A stretch of DNA of 50,145 bases from an uncultured Sphingobacteriales bacterium (GCA_946479435.1 CAMLFX010000010.1:1-50145); one strand, 5' to 3'; shown: positions 1 to 9,060, numbered from the stretch's first letter. The notes: generated by a model not told the origin, from the letters alone. A program made the numbers and translations.

Positions 1-685
1 TAGCAACTGTACCACGACCAGTGATAGTGAATACGTCTTCTACAGACATCAGGAATGGTTGATCAACCGGACGAGGAGGTAGCGGTATATAGCTATCTAC
101 TGCATCCATCAGATCTTCTACAGCTTTTACCCACTGATCTTCGCCAGCAAGTGCACCTGTTGCAGAACCTTTAATGATTGGTGTGTTATCACCATCATAT
201 TCGTATTTGCTAAGCAATTCACGAATTTCCATTTCTACCAGGTCAAGGATTTCAGCATCATCAACCAGGTCAACTTTGTTCATGAATACAACAATACGAG
301 GAACGCCTACCTGGCGAGCCAAAAGTATGTGTTCTTTAGTTTGTGGCATCGGGCCATCAGTAGCAGCAACTACAAGTATAGCACCATCCATTTGTGCAGC
401 ACCGGTGATCATGTTCTTCACATAGTCAGCGTGGCCCGGACAGTCAACGTGCGCGTAGTGGCGGTTAGCTGTTTCGTACTCAACGTGTGCTGTATTGATA
501 GTGATACCGCGTTCTTTTTCTTCTGGGGCAGCATCAATTTCATCATATCCTCTTTTCTGTGCCAAACCTTTATTTGACAGGATAGTTGTGATAGCTGCAG
601 TTAAAGTGGTTTTACCATGGTCAACGTGGCCTATGGTACCAATGTTTACGTGCGGTTTCTCCCGCTTAAAGGTCTCTTTTGCCAT
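1..685 (-). CDS. tuf: Elongation factor Tu, N-terminal part (gene runs off the window)
   Basis: EF-Tu is the GTPase that delivers aminoacyl-tRNA to the ribosomal A site. The minus strand reads from an ATG at 685 and stays open to base 1, giving about 228 residues of a protein that is usually near 395. The G-domain motifs are in order: GHVDHGKT at residues 19-26, DCPGHADY near 81, NKVD near 136, and GSAT near 174 at the G5 position. It is the last visible member of a tRNA-tuf cluster and lies about 170 bases downstream of tRNA-Thr(GGT). A second promoter-like box at 730-737 may give it tRNA-independent transcription. The identity is certain; the C-terminal beta-barrel domains lie outside the window. 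Confidence 0.98.
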   Translation of the reverse strand, partial: MAKETFKREKPHVNIGTIGHVDHGKTTLTAAITTILSNKGLAQKRGYDEIDAAPEEKERGITINTAHVEYETANRHYAHVDCPGHADYVKNMITGAAQMDGAILVVAATDGPMPQTKEHILLARQVGVPRIVVFMNKVDLVDDAEILDLVEMEIRELLSKYEYDGDNTPIIKGSATGALAGEDQWVKAVEDLMDAVDSYIPLPPRPVDQPFLMSVEDVFTITGRGTVA

Positions 686-729
686 TTTATTCTTTTTTAA
701 TTATTTTGGATTGCCTTCTAAAAAGTTTG

Positions 730-737
730 CAAATATA
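730..737 (-). promoter_or_regulatory. Putative internal promoter (-7 box) for tuf
   Basis: On the minus strand this reads TATATTTG, a match to the Bacteroidetes -7 consensus TAnnTTTG, about 45 bases upstream of the tuf start codon. No clean TTTG sits at the -33 position, so this is a weaker call than the promoter at 1294-1324. Confidence 0.4.
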
Positions 738-858
738 ACTTTATTTCTATTCAAATAAATTTTTTTTTCGGATGCTGCAATTGTCGCAAAAAACACAGCA
801 AACAAAGGAAAAAATTTATGCGGAAAACTAACTATTGGGTGGGCTGAAAAAGAAGTAG

Positions 859-930
<72 letters not shown>

Positions 931-956
931 TTGGAAAACTGCTTTCTTAAAGAACG

Positions 957-1029
957 AGCGGGAGACGAGGCTCGAACCCGCGACCTACAGCTTGGAAGGC
1001 TGTCGCTCTACCAACTGAGCTACTCCCGC
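957..1029 (-). tRNA. tRNA-Gly (anticodon TCC)
   Basis: The minus strand gives acceptor GCGGGAG/CTCCCGC, D arm TAGCTCAGTTGGTAGAGC, anticodon stem ACAGC/GCTGT with loop CTTCCAA (anticodon TCC), and T loop GGTTCGAGCC. CCA is not encoded. It is the third tRNA of the four-gene cluster. Confidence 0.96.
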
Positions 1030-1066
1030 TGATATTTACTACAAAAGGTAGTAAATAAATTTAATG

Positions 1067-1149
1067 TGGGCAGAGAAGGATTCGAACCTCCGAAGTCGTA
1101 AGACAGCAGATTTACAGTCTGCCCCCGTTGGCCGCTTGGGTATCTGCCC
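1067..1149 (-). tRNA. tRNA-Tyr (anticodon GTA)
   Basis: This is a class II tRNA of 83 bases with a long variable arm. The acceptor is GGGCAGA/TCTGCCC. The anticodon stem and loop read CAGACTGTAAATCTG with anticodon GTA, and the T loop is GGTTCGAATCC. It is the second tRNA of the cluster. Confidence 0.96.
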
Positions 1150-1172
1150 GGCCTTGAGTGATATATAGAAAG

Positions 1173-1245
1173 AGCCGCTTGCCGGAATCGAACCAGCGAC
1201 CTACTGATTACAAATCAGTTGCTCTACCATCTGAGCTAAAGCGGC
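1173..1245 (-). tRNA. tRNA-Thr (anticodon TGT)
   Basis: The acceptor is GCCGCTT/AAGCGGC. The anticodon stem ACTGA/TCAGT encloses loop TTTGTAA (anticodon TGT), and the T loop is GGTTCGATTCC. It is the first gene of the tRNA-tuf cluster, about 40 bases downstream of the predicted transcription start. Confidence 0.96.
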
Positions 1246-1293
1246 TTCTATTTTTATTTGTAAGAACTTCTTTCCCAACTGCTTTGGGGATTG

Positions 1294-1324
1294 CAAAAGT
1301 AGGCAACAAAATGATTTTTGCAAA
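1294..1324 (-). promoter_or_regulatory. Promoter of the tRNA-tuf operon
   Basis: On the minus strand TTTG (1321-1324) is followed by exactly 19 bases and then TACTTTTG (1294-1301). This matches the primary sigma consensus known in Bacteroidetes, TTTG-N19-TAnnTTTG. Transcription should start near 1287, about 40 bases before the first tRNA. The rest of 1246-1377 is AT-rich, and I see no clear terminator for the lipoprotein gene that follows at 1378. Confidence 0.75.
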
Positions 1325-1377
1325 TTTTTTTAGCTCAACACAAAAGAAAATATAAAAGCATCTTGAAAGCTATCATA

Positions 1378-1986
1378 TTACTGTATAAGATCGGCAGTAA
1401 AACTTACTGTATCTGTAACAATAACATTATTCTCGCCATAGCTCATTATATAGCTACCCTGGAAGTTTGTACCAAGATCATTTACCAGGCCCGAGCCTCT
1501 TTGTATAGTTATGTATCCTGTATTACCTTTTACATTCTGAGATTTTTCAAAAACAAAATTTTTGTACGAAGCGGGTTCGTATTTTTCATTTCTTGCTTCT
1601 GTACACATTATGTTGTCATAGGCTGTATTACCCATAAAATCGTCAATGTAAAAGCTAACTCTGGAATCAGGCACGGCCTTAATAGTAATGTCGTAGTTAT
1701 GCGTCAACGCCAGGTTCTCTTGCTTGCTGCTACCTGTTACTCGCTCCTTCATACTCCACCTGCCAATAAACCTGTTGAGCGTGGTTATTTCGCAATGAGT
1801 GCCTTCAAACCCGCTTAAGCAAGAGCATATCCCCTTGAAGCAGCTACTCCCATTTTGGCACGCCACATCTACACATTCATCTATTGTGGTTGTTTCCGTT
1901 TTTTTGCAGGCGGTGTACCCAACTGTAAGGAAGCATAGCAAGGTTATGGCCAATGTTACTGAAGCATTTTTTATCGTTCCTTTCAT
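1378..1986 (-). CDS. Lipoprotein with EGF-like module (paralogue of the gene at 2017)
   Basis: The 202-residue product has a lipoprotein signal peptide whose lipobox ends YTAC (Cys27), so it should be lipidated and sit in the envelope. Right after a short linker is an EGF-like module: six cysteines around residues 37-66, spaced as in ...VACQNGSSC...ICSCLSGFEGTHCE. The rest looks like a beta-rich domain beginning FIGRW, reminiscent of lipocalin-like lipoproteins. The neighbouring gene has the same architecture, and only 30 bases separate them, so they are probably co-transcribed. Function is unknown. The EGF-like assignment is from cysteine spacing; the lipocalin comparison is a guess from the G-x-W motif. 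Confidence 0.85.
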   Translation of the reverse strand: MKGTIKNASVTLAITLLCFLTVGYTACKKTETTTIDECVDVACQNGSSCFKGICSCLSGFEGTHCEITTLNRFIGRWSMKERVTGSSKQENLALTHNYDITIKAVPDSRVSFYIDDFMGNTAYDNIMCTEARNEKYEPASYKNFVFEKSQNVKGNTGYITIQRGSGLVNDLGTNFQGSYIMSYGENNVIVTDTVSFTADLIQ

Positions 1987-2016
1987 ACGTTTCTATTATC
2001 GGTAAAATTACCGCAT

Positions 2017-2523
2017 TTATCGTGTCCAGCGGGTATTGATTGTAATAGTAGTGTCTAAATTTCCATTCCTATACCTAAAGCCATAAACACCGGCCACAGT
2101 CTTTCTGTCGTTAGTATCAATAGTACATTTGCCGTTGTTTATTGTAACAAAACTGTCTAACACCTGGTAAGGAATTGTAAATGTGTATAGATTAACACGC
2201 TTGCATTTTACCGGCTTCAATGTATCCAGCAAGCCATATATCACGAAACTATCGGTATTCACATCTGATATCTGTAAATCATAAAACAGATGGCTGCGTG
2301 TAGTATCCCGCAAGTAAGTATCGTCGGCATTCCACATCCCATCGTATTTATCTCCCCAACGCTGCTCGCAGCTTACCCCTTCATAACCCGCGGGGCAAGC
2401 GCATTTGGCCTGTACGCATACACCCAAATTATTACATACCGTTTTATCACATTTATCATCTATGCAACCGGTTGCCAATATTGCTAATATGAGAAATAAG
2501 GTATGTCTTCCTTTTAAAAACAT
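2017..2523 (-). CDS. Lipoprotein with EGF-like module
   Basis: I place the start at the ATG at 2523 because it gives a proper lipoprotein signal peptide, MFLKGRHTLF... ending LATGC (Cys20). A longer reading to 2625 would run through the upstream terminator. The product is 168 residues. An EGF-like module follows the lipid-attachment cysteine directly, with cysteines in the pattern CDKTVC..GVC..KCACPAGYEGVSCE. After it comes a beta-rich domain with YDGMW, matching FIGRW in the downstream paralogue at 1378. It is probably a surface or outer-membrane lipoprotein. The ligand is unknown. Confidence 0.83.
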   Translation of the reverse strand: MFLKGRHTLFLILAILATGCIDDKCDKTVCNNLGVCVQAKCACPAGYEGVSCEQRWGDKYDGMWNADDTYLRDTTRSHLFYDLQISDVNTDSFVIYGLLDTLKPVKCKRVNLYTFTIPYQVLDSFVTINNGKCTIDTNDRKTVAGVYGFRYRNGNLDTTITINTRWTR

Positions 2524-2564
2524 GGCACAAGTTACAACATGTTTATGCATAACTATAACGCATA

Positions 2565-2596
2565 AAAAAGGGGGGCAATAAATTGCCTCCCTTTTT
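2565..2596 (-). terminator. Intrinsic terminator downstream of the T9SS type B gene
   Basis: On the minus strand AAAAAGGGAGGCAAT and ATTGCCCCCCTTTTT form a stem with one mismatch around a 3-base loop, ending in a T run. It lies 19 bases past the stop codon of the gene at 2615 and just upstream of the lipoprotein start at 2523. Confidence 0.75.
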
Positions 2597-2614
2597 ATGA
2601 TTAACTTCATATTT

Positions 2615-4900
2615 TTAACGCACAAGCGTTACTTCGCCACGCAATATTTCGCTTCTACCATCGGGTATGCCAATACGTATTAGATAGCTGTACACGCCCA
2701 TTTCAGCAGGGCTGCCTTTAAAGCTGCCATCCCAGCCATCGCGGTTGCCAGCGCTGCTAAACACCTCCTGGCCCCAGCGATTGAAAATGCGGAATTCCTG
2801 AACCCTTTCCGTGGTCAGGTTTGCTACCCTGAACACATCATTCTTACCATCGCCATTAGGCGAGAAAGCCGAAGGAATTTGCACGTACTTATCCAATATC
2901 CTAACCAACAAACTATCAGAATTGCGGCAGCCATTAATATCAGCTACCGTCAATGTATAAACGGTTTCCTTTTGTGGCGATGCATATACATCCGGCACAT
3001 TGAAAGCACTTAACCCATCAGTTGGTGTCCAGGAGAACAATACGCCTCCTCTTGTGTACATGTGCAATTCAGCACGGTCTCCATAGTATATTGCGGTATC
3101 ATTTCCTACTTCTACAATCGGTAGTGGGTTCACTGTTACATTTAAATGCAATTCATCAAAGCACTTGTATTCATCACTTATTTTTATGGTATAGCTGGTA
3201 GATTCTTTCAAATCTATGGTTACGCTATCGCAATCACCACAACTAACACCCTTTGTTGGCGACCAGATATACTCCACACCACCGCCTAATTGTATATCGA
3301 ATTTTTCACCAACACATATAGTTGTATCAGTAAACGGACTAATAGTGGGGTTTCTTTCTGAAACGATCACCTTCACTGTATCACGGCCATAGCAGAGAAA
3401 TGTATCTAATATTTGAACCTGGTATATAGTAGTATGGGCTACATATGCTAAAGTATTAGGCGCTGTTGTATCGCCAACAAATTGCGATGGTGTCCACATA
3501 AACCCATAACCGGAAGGAGCTGGTGGCTGCAATGGCTCTGCATTTAGATACGTATATCCCGGCTCACACATAAGTTGGGTAGTAGCCGTCGCATCCACAC
3601 GTCCGCGATCAATGATCTTTAATACATAATCTTTCACTAGCCCTGCATCGCAAGTATCATATATTGGGTTGCCGTCAGTACCTGCTTTATTATTTATAAG
3701 ATAATCTCCGGGATAAAAAGGAGATTTATTGAAATAAACGTCAATAGTATCGGTTAGTAAAATAGTATCACACTCCACAGGTACCTTGTAAGTGCCACCT
3801 GGTACTGCCCTAACTATTCTAACTGATGTATCCGGCCCTTTAATAGTAAAATCGCTACCATCAGATGCAATACTTGATAACTGAACACCTCTGTTAAAAA
3901 CTAATCTTCTCATAACACAACTGCGCCCTAAGGTTCTGTTTATCGCCAAAGGGTCGGTATTATCATTCACTGTAAACTTAAACGATTCTGTAGCCGATTG
4001 CTGGTTGTTGCAAAGGTCATAAAGGCTATTCCCATCCGAACCTTTTTTAGGTCGGAGTGTATATGTTCCGGGGGTAAGTACTGTGCCTAGTTTTAAAATA
4101 AATTCGCTGGTAAATTTCGCACCCGACTGGCAAGTGGGGCTGAATGCAGAATTGATAGGTATGGCTGTACCACTAGGGCCTATCAGGCTGAAATCCGATC
4201 CGTCAGGAGCTAAAGAATCGCATAATATCAATTCCGACATTTTCACCCTTATATCGCTGCTGGCAAAACCGCAATGGCTGCCTACCGATACATACTTAGG
4301 TGTTTCCTGGTCAAATATCGATGCAGTAGAACCCGTAAAGTCAAGCGTATAACCATTAGTATTATTACTGAAGTTGTCGATAAGCAAAATATAGGTTTCG
4401 CCAGCCACCGCATTTATTGCAGAGCTAAAAGATGGCCCACCGGCACCTTGCGATGGCTGGGTGGCTGTTGTTGATAAGCCGGTTTCACCATTAGGGCCGC
4501 TGGTACCTATAGCCGCATAGTTGCAGCGTACAGGTAAATTATTAGTTACATAGTCGCAGCCACGGGGTGCACATTTCTTGCCTGTAGCATCCCAAATGGC
4601 AAAGTCATAGTCAGTTACCTGTCCCGGAGGGTTGATTGGCGTAAGTAAAAAAATGAGCGTGCCGCTTTTTACCACGTTTATTACATACCATGTGGTTCTG
4701 TTTTCGCCACCAAGGCAATCCTGGTTAGCAGGTGTCAATTCAGCTATATCGCCGGGGCCGGCAGCAGCAACGTTTTGCTGGTAAATATTCTGGCATACGG
4801 GTATTGCATTCTGGCAATCAGCAGTATTTCGTGCCTGCGCAAACGCCTTATTTACTGGCAGCAATAGCGATAGGAAGGTTATTAAGGACAAAAATCTCAT
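2615..4900 (-). CDS. Large secreted protein with T9SS type B (gliding CHU_C) sorting domain
   Basis: The ATG at 4900 gives a good signal peptide (MRFLSLITFLSLLLPVNKAFAQ) and a 761-residue protein. In order there is an N-terminal region starting TADCQNAIPVCQ, typical of this class, then two similar repeats each with a DGSDF...GP motif and a GxDGNxxYD motif. These are followed by three Ig/PKD-like repeats (...YIWSP..., ...FSWTP...). The C-terminal domain of about 85 residues begins PSAFSPNGDGKNDVF and contains FNRWGQEVF and WDG. That tail is the known type B sorting signal for the type IX secretion system, so the protein is probably exported to or attached at the cell surface. Its substrate is unknown. 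Confidence 0.88.
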   Translation of the reverse strand: MRFLSLITFLSLLLPVNKAFAQARNTADCQNAIPVCQNIYQQNVAAAGPGDIAELTPANQDCLGGENRTTWYVINVVKSGTLIFLLTPINPPGQVTDYDFAIWDATGKKCAPRGCDYVTNNLPVRCNYAAIGTSGPNGETGLSTTATQPSQGAGGPSFSSAINAVAGETYILLIDNFSNNTNGYTLDFTGSTASIFDQETPKYVSVGSHCGFASSDIRVKMSELILCDSLAPDGSDFSLIGPSGTAIPINSAFSPTCQSGAKFTSEFILKLGTVLTPGTYTLRPKKGSDGNSLYDLCNNQQSATESFKFTVNDNTDPLAINRTLGRSCVMRRLVFNRGVQLSSIASDGSDFTIKGPDTSVRIVRAVPGGTYKVPVECDTILLTDTIDVYFNKSPFYPGDYLINNKAGTDGNPIYDTCDAGLVKDYVLKIIDRGRVDATATTQLMCEPGYTYLNAEPLQPPAPSGYGFMWTPSQFVGDTTAPNTLAYVAHTTIYQVQILDTFLCYGRDTVKVIVSERNPTISPFTDTTICVGEKFDIQLGGGVEYIWSPTKGVSCGDCDSVTIDLKESTSYTIKISDEYKCFDELHLNVTVNPLPIVEVGNDTAIYYGDRAELHMYTRGGVLFSWTPTDGLSAFNVPDVYASPQKETVYTLTVADINGCRNSDSLLVRILDKYVQIPSAFSPNGDGKNDVFRVANLTTERVQEFRIFNRWGQEVFSSAGNRDGWDGSFKGSPAEMGVYSYLIRIGIPDGRSEILRGEVTLVR

Positions 4901-4930
4901 AGCATACTTGTCTTTTCTGGTATAGACATA

Positions 4931-4938
4931 CAAATATA
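4931..4938 (-). promoter_or_regulatory. Putative promoter (-7 box) for the T9SS type B gene
   Basis: The minus strand reads TATATTTG, matching TAnnTTTG, about 30 bases upstream of the ATG at 4900. This supports the shorter start. The -33 region reads only partly like TTTG. I see no comparable box for the divergent gene at 5118. Confidence 0.45.
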
Positions 4939-5117
4939 GACAAGTAAAATGCCCATACAGTTGGAATACCAGACACATATTAATAATATTAAACCTACCG
5001 CTTTTTTGCGAACCGGCAAAGAAATAGGTGAGTATTAATGGTATTTTCATCTGCATCCGGCATGGAGGCTATGTGTAGTAATTATAGTAATTTCACTGCT
5101 CAACCATTACTACGTAC

Positions 5118-6119
5118 GTGAAAGCTATTATCCCGGTTGCTGGTGCAGGCACCAAACTAAGGCCACTTACTTATACACAACCTAAGGCGTTAATACCTAT
5201 TGCAGGCAAAACTATCCTAAGTGTTATTGTTGATCAGCTCCTGGAAGCAGGCGTTACTGAATTTGTATTTGTAATAGGGTACCTGGGCGAAAAGATACAA
5301 CGCTATATAGCCAAAACATACCCCGATCTCAATTACACCCTGGTAAACCAGCCCGACAGGCGTGGTCTTGGCCATGCTATATGGTTAACCAAAGAAGCAG
5401 TAAAAGAGGAAGAAGTGTTAATTGTGTTAGGCGATACTATTTGCGACTATAACATAAAAGAGGTGCTTAGCAGCGATATATCCCAAATAGGTGTGCGTAA
5501 AGTGGATGACCCCCGTAGCTTTGGCGTTGCTGAATTGGGGGATAATGACAAAGTCCTTAAGGTGGTTGAAAAGCCATTGATACCTAAATCGAACATGGCA
5601 ATGGTAGGCGTGTACTACGTTAAAGAAACCAATATCATGTATAAGGCACTGGAAGAACACATGACCAGCGGCGAACATGAAGAAGGTGAATACTATTTTA
5701 CCAGTGCCCTGCAGGAAATGATACAGAAGGGGGTCAACTTCAAAGCGTTTCGTGTAAATAACTGGTTCGATTGCGGTAAGAAAGAAACACTTCTTTCAAC
5801 TAATGCTATTTTACTTAAACAAATGGCAGAAGAACACCCGAACCCTTTACCGCCGCATGCTATAGATACCTGCGTTATAATACCTCCCGTTAGTATTGCG
5901 GAAGGGTGCAAACTCAGCCATTCTATTATTGGCCCTAATGTAACGATTGGCGAGGAAACAATTATACAATCTTCTATTGTAAAAGACAGCATTATAGGAT
6001 CTTATGCCGAACTTGAAGAAGTAGTACTGCATTCTTCTATTATTGGCAGCGATGCCTTTGTAAGAGGCTTGAGCCAAAGCCTGAATATAGGCGACAATAC
6101 CGAAATAGACCTGGGATAA
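5118..6119 (+). CDS. Sugar-phosphate nucleotidyltransferase with beta-helix tail
   Basis: It likely transfers a nucleotidyl group onto a sugar 1-phosphate to make an NDP-sugar for envelope polysaccharides. The N-terminal Rossmann-like domain carries GAGTKLRPLT followed by PKALIPIAGK, the nucleotide-binding signature of this family (usually GxGTRLRPLT; here the Arg is Lys). LVLGDT-type metal-binding sequence (IVLGDTICDYN) lies near residue 105. The C-terminal third (about 245-330) is rich in hexapeptide-like ISIAEG/IIGPNVTIGEE repeats, as in left-handed beta-helix tails. The start is GTG, and no in-frame ATG lies nearby. It resembles glucose-1-phosphate thymidylyltransferase-like proteins, but the sugar and nucleotide cannot be read from sequence. 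It converges on galE. Confidence 0.85.
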   Translation: MKAIIPVAGAGTKLRPLTYTQPKALIPIAGKTILSVIVDQLLEAGVTEFVFVIGYLGEKIQRYIAKTYPDLNYTLVNQPDRRGLGHAIWLTKEAVKEEEVLIVLGDTICDYNIKEVLSSDISQIGVRKVDDPRSFGVAELGDNDKVLKVVEKPLIPKSNMAMVGVYYVKETNIMYKALEEHMTSGEHEEGEYYFTSALQEMIQKGVNFKAFRVNNWFDCGKKETLLSTNAILLKQMAEEHPNPLPPHAIDTCVIIPPVSIAEGCKLSHSIIGPNVTIGEETIIQSSIVKDSIIGSYAELEEVVLHSSIIGSDAFVRGLSQSLNIGDNTEIDLG

Positions 6120-6121
6120 TG

Positions 6122-6169
6122 TAAAATGCAAAATGTAAAAACTATACCGCTTTTACATTTTGCATTTTA
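6122..6169. terminator. Bidirectional hairpin between nucleotidyltransferase and galE
   Basis: The 19-base arm TAAAATGCAAAATGTAAAA (6122-6140) is perfectly complementary to 6151-6169 across a 10-base loop. It begins 2 bases after the plus-strand stop and ends 12 bases before the galE stop. It is AT-rich, so it may also be a processing hairpin. Confidence 0.65.
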
Positions 6170-6181
6170 ACTTGTACTTTC

Positions 6182-7222
6182 TTAATTCAGTTGTACTTTA
6201 TCTGCTTCCTTTTTCATGGCTACTTCCCAGCGCCATGCCGTATCCATCATTTTATCCAGGTCATATTTTATATCCCAGTCCAGCAATGCACGTGCTTTAC
6301 TGTTATCGGCATATACTGCAACTACGTCACCCGGGCGGCGCTCACCTAATTTATAATTCAATTTTTGCCCTGAAACTTTCTCAAATGCAGCTATAAGCTC
6401 CAGCACTGTAACACCGTTTCCGGAACCGAGGTTAAAGACTTCGCAATTCTCTGTATTCTTTTCATCAAGCATATATTGCAAAGCCTTAGTATGAGCATTG
6501 GCAATATCCATTACATGTATGTAATCGCGCACACAAGAGCCATCCCTTGTATCATAATCTGTACCATATACAGTCATTTCCCGTATTCTGCCAATAGCCG
6601 TCTGTGTAATCACCGGCACCAGGTTTTCCGGCTTTTCCTGAAGCTCACCTATCATAGCGGTATCGTGTGCACCAACAGGGTTAAAATAGCGCAATAGCAC
6701 AACATTGAATGTTGGGTTCACTTTTGCGAAATCGCTGCAAATAGCCTCGCCCATTTGCTTTGTACGCGCATAAGGCGATTCCGCTTCTTTAAGCTTTGCA
6801 TGTTCATCAACGGGCAATTTATCGGCGTTGCCATACACCGAGCAAGATGATGAAAAAACAAAATTATCTACCCCGTATGTTTTAGCGCACTGTAAAAGGT
6901 TAACGAGAGAATTGATATTGTTACGAAAATATTTTAGTGGTTCCTGTACAGATTCCGGCACAGATTTATAAGCTGCAAAATGTACGATGCCAACTATATC
7001 AGGGTTTTCAATAAAAATAGTAGCCGTATCATCCATATTGCAGAGATCAACCTTATAGTTCTTTACAGTCTTGCCTGCTATATGCTCAACACCTTGCAGC
7101 ATACGCAACGACCCCCTCGAAAGATTATCAACCGATATTACCTCAAATCCGCTAGCTATAAGGTCGGTAATAGTATGCCCGCCAATATATCCGCAGCCAC
7201 CGGTAACTAATATCTTCTTCAT
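6182..7222 (-). CDS. galE: UDP-glucose 4-epimerase
   Basis: It interconverts UDP-glucose and UDP-galactose using bound NAD, supplying galactose units for polysaccharides. From the ATG at 7222 the protein has 346 residues. It starts MKKILVTGGCGYIGGHT, the GxxGxxG NAD-binding loop of extended short-chain dehydrogenases. It has SSSCSVYG and the catalytic YARTK (YxxxK) near residue 150, and RYFNPVGAHD and RDYIHVMD motifs typical of GalE. An upstream in-frame start at 7240 is possible but would add residues before the beta-strand. It is the last gene of the minus-strand block, 28 bases after the ABC exporter gene. Confidence 0.93.
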   Translation of the reverse strand: MKKILVTGGCGYIGGHTITDLIASGFEVISVDNLSRGSLRMLQGVEHIAGKTVKNYKVDLCNMDDTATIFIENPDIVGIVHFAAYKSVPESVQEPLKYFRNNINSLVNLLQCAKTYGVDNFVFSSSCSVYGNADKLPVDEHAKLKEAESPYARTKQMGEAICSDFAKVNPTFNVVLLRYFNPVGAHDTAMIGELQEKPENLVPVITQTAIGRIREMTVYGTDYDTRDGSCVRDYIHVMDIANAHTKALQYMLDEKNTENCEVFNLGSGNGVTVLELIAAFEKVSGQKLNYKLGERRPGDVVAVYADNSKARALLDWDIKYDLDKMMDTAWRWEVAMKKEADKVQLN

Positions 7223-7250
7223 GTAAACAGCTTTACGCAAATATACCTCA

Positions 7251-9053
7251 TTATTTTACCTGCTGCATTTCCACAAGGCTTTTATATACACCACCTTTCG
7301 CCATCAGGGCGGCATGAGTTCCCCGCTCCGCAACCCTGCCACTTTCCATCACAATTATTTCATCGGCGTGCTGCACTGTTGAGAGGCGGTGTGCGATAAC
7401 AACGCAAGTGCGGTTTTGCATCAAATGGTTGATAGCGTCCTGTACTATACGTTCACTTTGTGTATCAAGCGATGAGGTAGCCTCATCTAATATCAGTATA
7501 GGCGGGTTTTTCAATACGGCGCGTGCAATAGTTATACGCTGGCGCTCGCCACCACTTAGCTTGGCACCGCGGTCGCCCACTATTGTTTGGTAGCCATCAG
7601 TTTTATTTAAAATAAAATTGTGCGCATGGGCAATGTTAGCTGCCGCCTCAACCTGCTCCTGATTTACACCACCGGTACCCAATGTTATATTATTATAAAT
7701 AGTGTCATTAAACAAAACTGGGTCTTGCCCTACTACCCCCATCAGCTTACGCAGATCAAAAAGCTTATAGTTTTTTACATTCACACCATCCACCAGCAGC
7801 TCGCCCATTGTTACATCATGAAATCTTGGTATGAGATCTACCAGTGTCGATTTACCGGCTCCCGATGCGCCCACCAATGCTATCGTTTTACCTTTTTGTA
7901 TCTTAAGGTCTATACCATCTAGTATTTTTTTAGCGCCGTAACTAAAATGTACATTCTTTAGTTCAATACTATCTTTAAAATCATGGATGCTAATGGCATC
8001 TGGCAACTCTTTCACCGTATTTTCAGCATGCAAAAGATGCTCAATACGATCGATTGCTGCCGTACCTTTTTGTATATTATAAAAAGCACTTGAAAGGTTT
8101 TTTAGCGGATTGATGATCTGATAAAAGAAAGCGATATACGTTAAAAACAGCGGCGCTGTCAATGCCGATTCGCCTGAGAATATCAACCGTCCGCCATACC
8201 ATAGTATTACGCTCACAGCTATAATACCCATTGTTTCTGAGAGCGGTGAGCCTAACTCCCTGCGTGCATTTATCCTGTTACGTATGCGGAACAAAATGTT
8301 ATTCATTTGCGTGAACTTCAACTGCTGATGACGCTCTGCATTGAATGCTTTTACCACACGCATGCCAGCCAGTGTTTCATCAATTACACCCAGCATAGAG
8401 GCCAATTGTTCCTGTGCCTGGTTCGATGGCTTTTTTAGCGACTTACCAATGCGGCCAATGATGATACCAACTATGGGCAGGAATAATATAAGAAACAGCG
8501 TAAGCTGGGGACTTATCAGCAACATGGATGTAAGCGTAATGATGATAGTCAATGGCTCACGGATATATGTTTCCAGCACACTCATTACGGATACTTCCAC
8601 CTCTGTAATATCGTTCGTCATACGCGATATCAGGTCGCCTTTACGCTCTTCAGTAAAAAACCCAATAGGCAACGATAATACTTTATTGAACATCTCGTTC
8701 CGAAGTCTGCGCAATATATCAACCCGCAATGGGTTAAGTATGCTCAACGATAAGTAAATGAACAGGTTCTTAAGTATGGTAAAGACTACCACCGTGCCTA
8801 CAGCATAAGTAAGTGCAGTTATCTTATCATGCTCCAGTATAAAGTTGTTGATGAATTTGTTGAATGCTGCAACTACACCTACCCCGCTTTTAGTAAATGG
8901 CTGTGCACCCATAAATAGCACCTGCAATACTGGCGCCAGCATACCAAACGAGAATAGCGAGAACACTACTGCAAGTAAACTGGTTATAAAGTAGAGCGCT
9001 ACCTGGCCCTTATAGTAGGCGAGATAGCGCATTATTTTTCTTAGGTTCTTCAT
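7251..9053 (-). CDS. MsbA-like ABC exporter (permease fused to ATPase)
   Basis: This is a half-transporter of 600 residues that should dimerise in the inner membrane. The N-terminal 330 residues form a six-helix type 1 exporter domain. The nucleotide-binding domain has Walker A GASGAGKS (395-402), signature LSGGE (499-503), Walker B ILILDE (518-523) and the switch VIAHRLSTV. Length and sequence style match MsbA/lipid A or multidrug exporters of Bacteroidetes. The substrate is not determinable here. It lies between cysS (7 bases away) and galE, in a run of same-strand genes with short gaps. Confidence 0.92.
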   Translation of the reverse strand: MKNLRKIMRYLAYYKGQVALYFITSLLAVVFSLFSFGMLAPVLQVLFMGAQPFTKSGVGVVAAFNKFINNFILEHDKITALTYAVGTVVVFTILKNLFIYLSLSILNPLRVDILRRLRNEMFNKVLSLPIGFFTEERKGDLISRMTNDITEVEVSVMSVLETYIREPLTIIITLTSMLLISPQLTLFLILFLPIVGIIIGRIGKSLKKPSNQAQEQLASMLGVIDETLAGMRVVKAFNAERHQQLKFTQMNNILFRIRNRINARRELGSPLSETMGIIAVSVILWYGGRLIFSGESALTAPLFLTYIAFFYQIINPLKNLSSAFYNIQKGTAAIDRIEHLLHAENTVKELPDAISIHDFKDSIELKNVHFSYGAKKILDGIDLKIQKGKTIALVGASGAGKSTLVDLIPRFHDVTMGELLVDGVNVKNYKLFDLRKLMGVVGQDPVLFNDTIYNNITLGTGGVNQEQVEAAANIAHAHNFILNKTDGYQTIVGDRGAKLSGGERQRITIARAVLKNPPILILDEATSSLDTQSERIVQDAINHLMQNRTCVVIAHRLSTVQHADEIIVMESGRVAERGTHAALMAKGGVYKSLVEMQQVK

Positions 9054-9060
9054 TAATTAT

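Noticed and set aside
2524..2625. Longer start for the EGF-like lipoprotein at 2017
   Set aside because: It would be read through the terminator at 2565-2596 and would bury the lipoprotein signal peptide.
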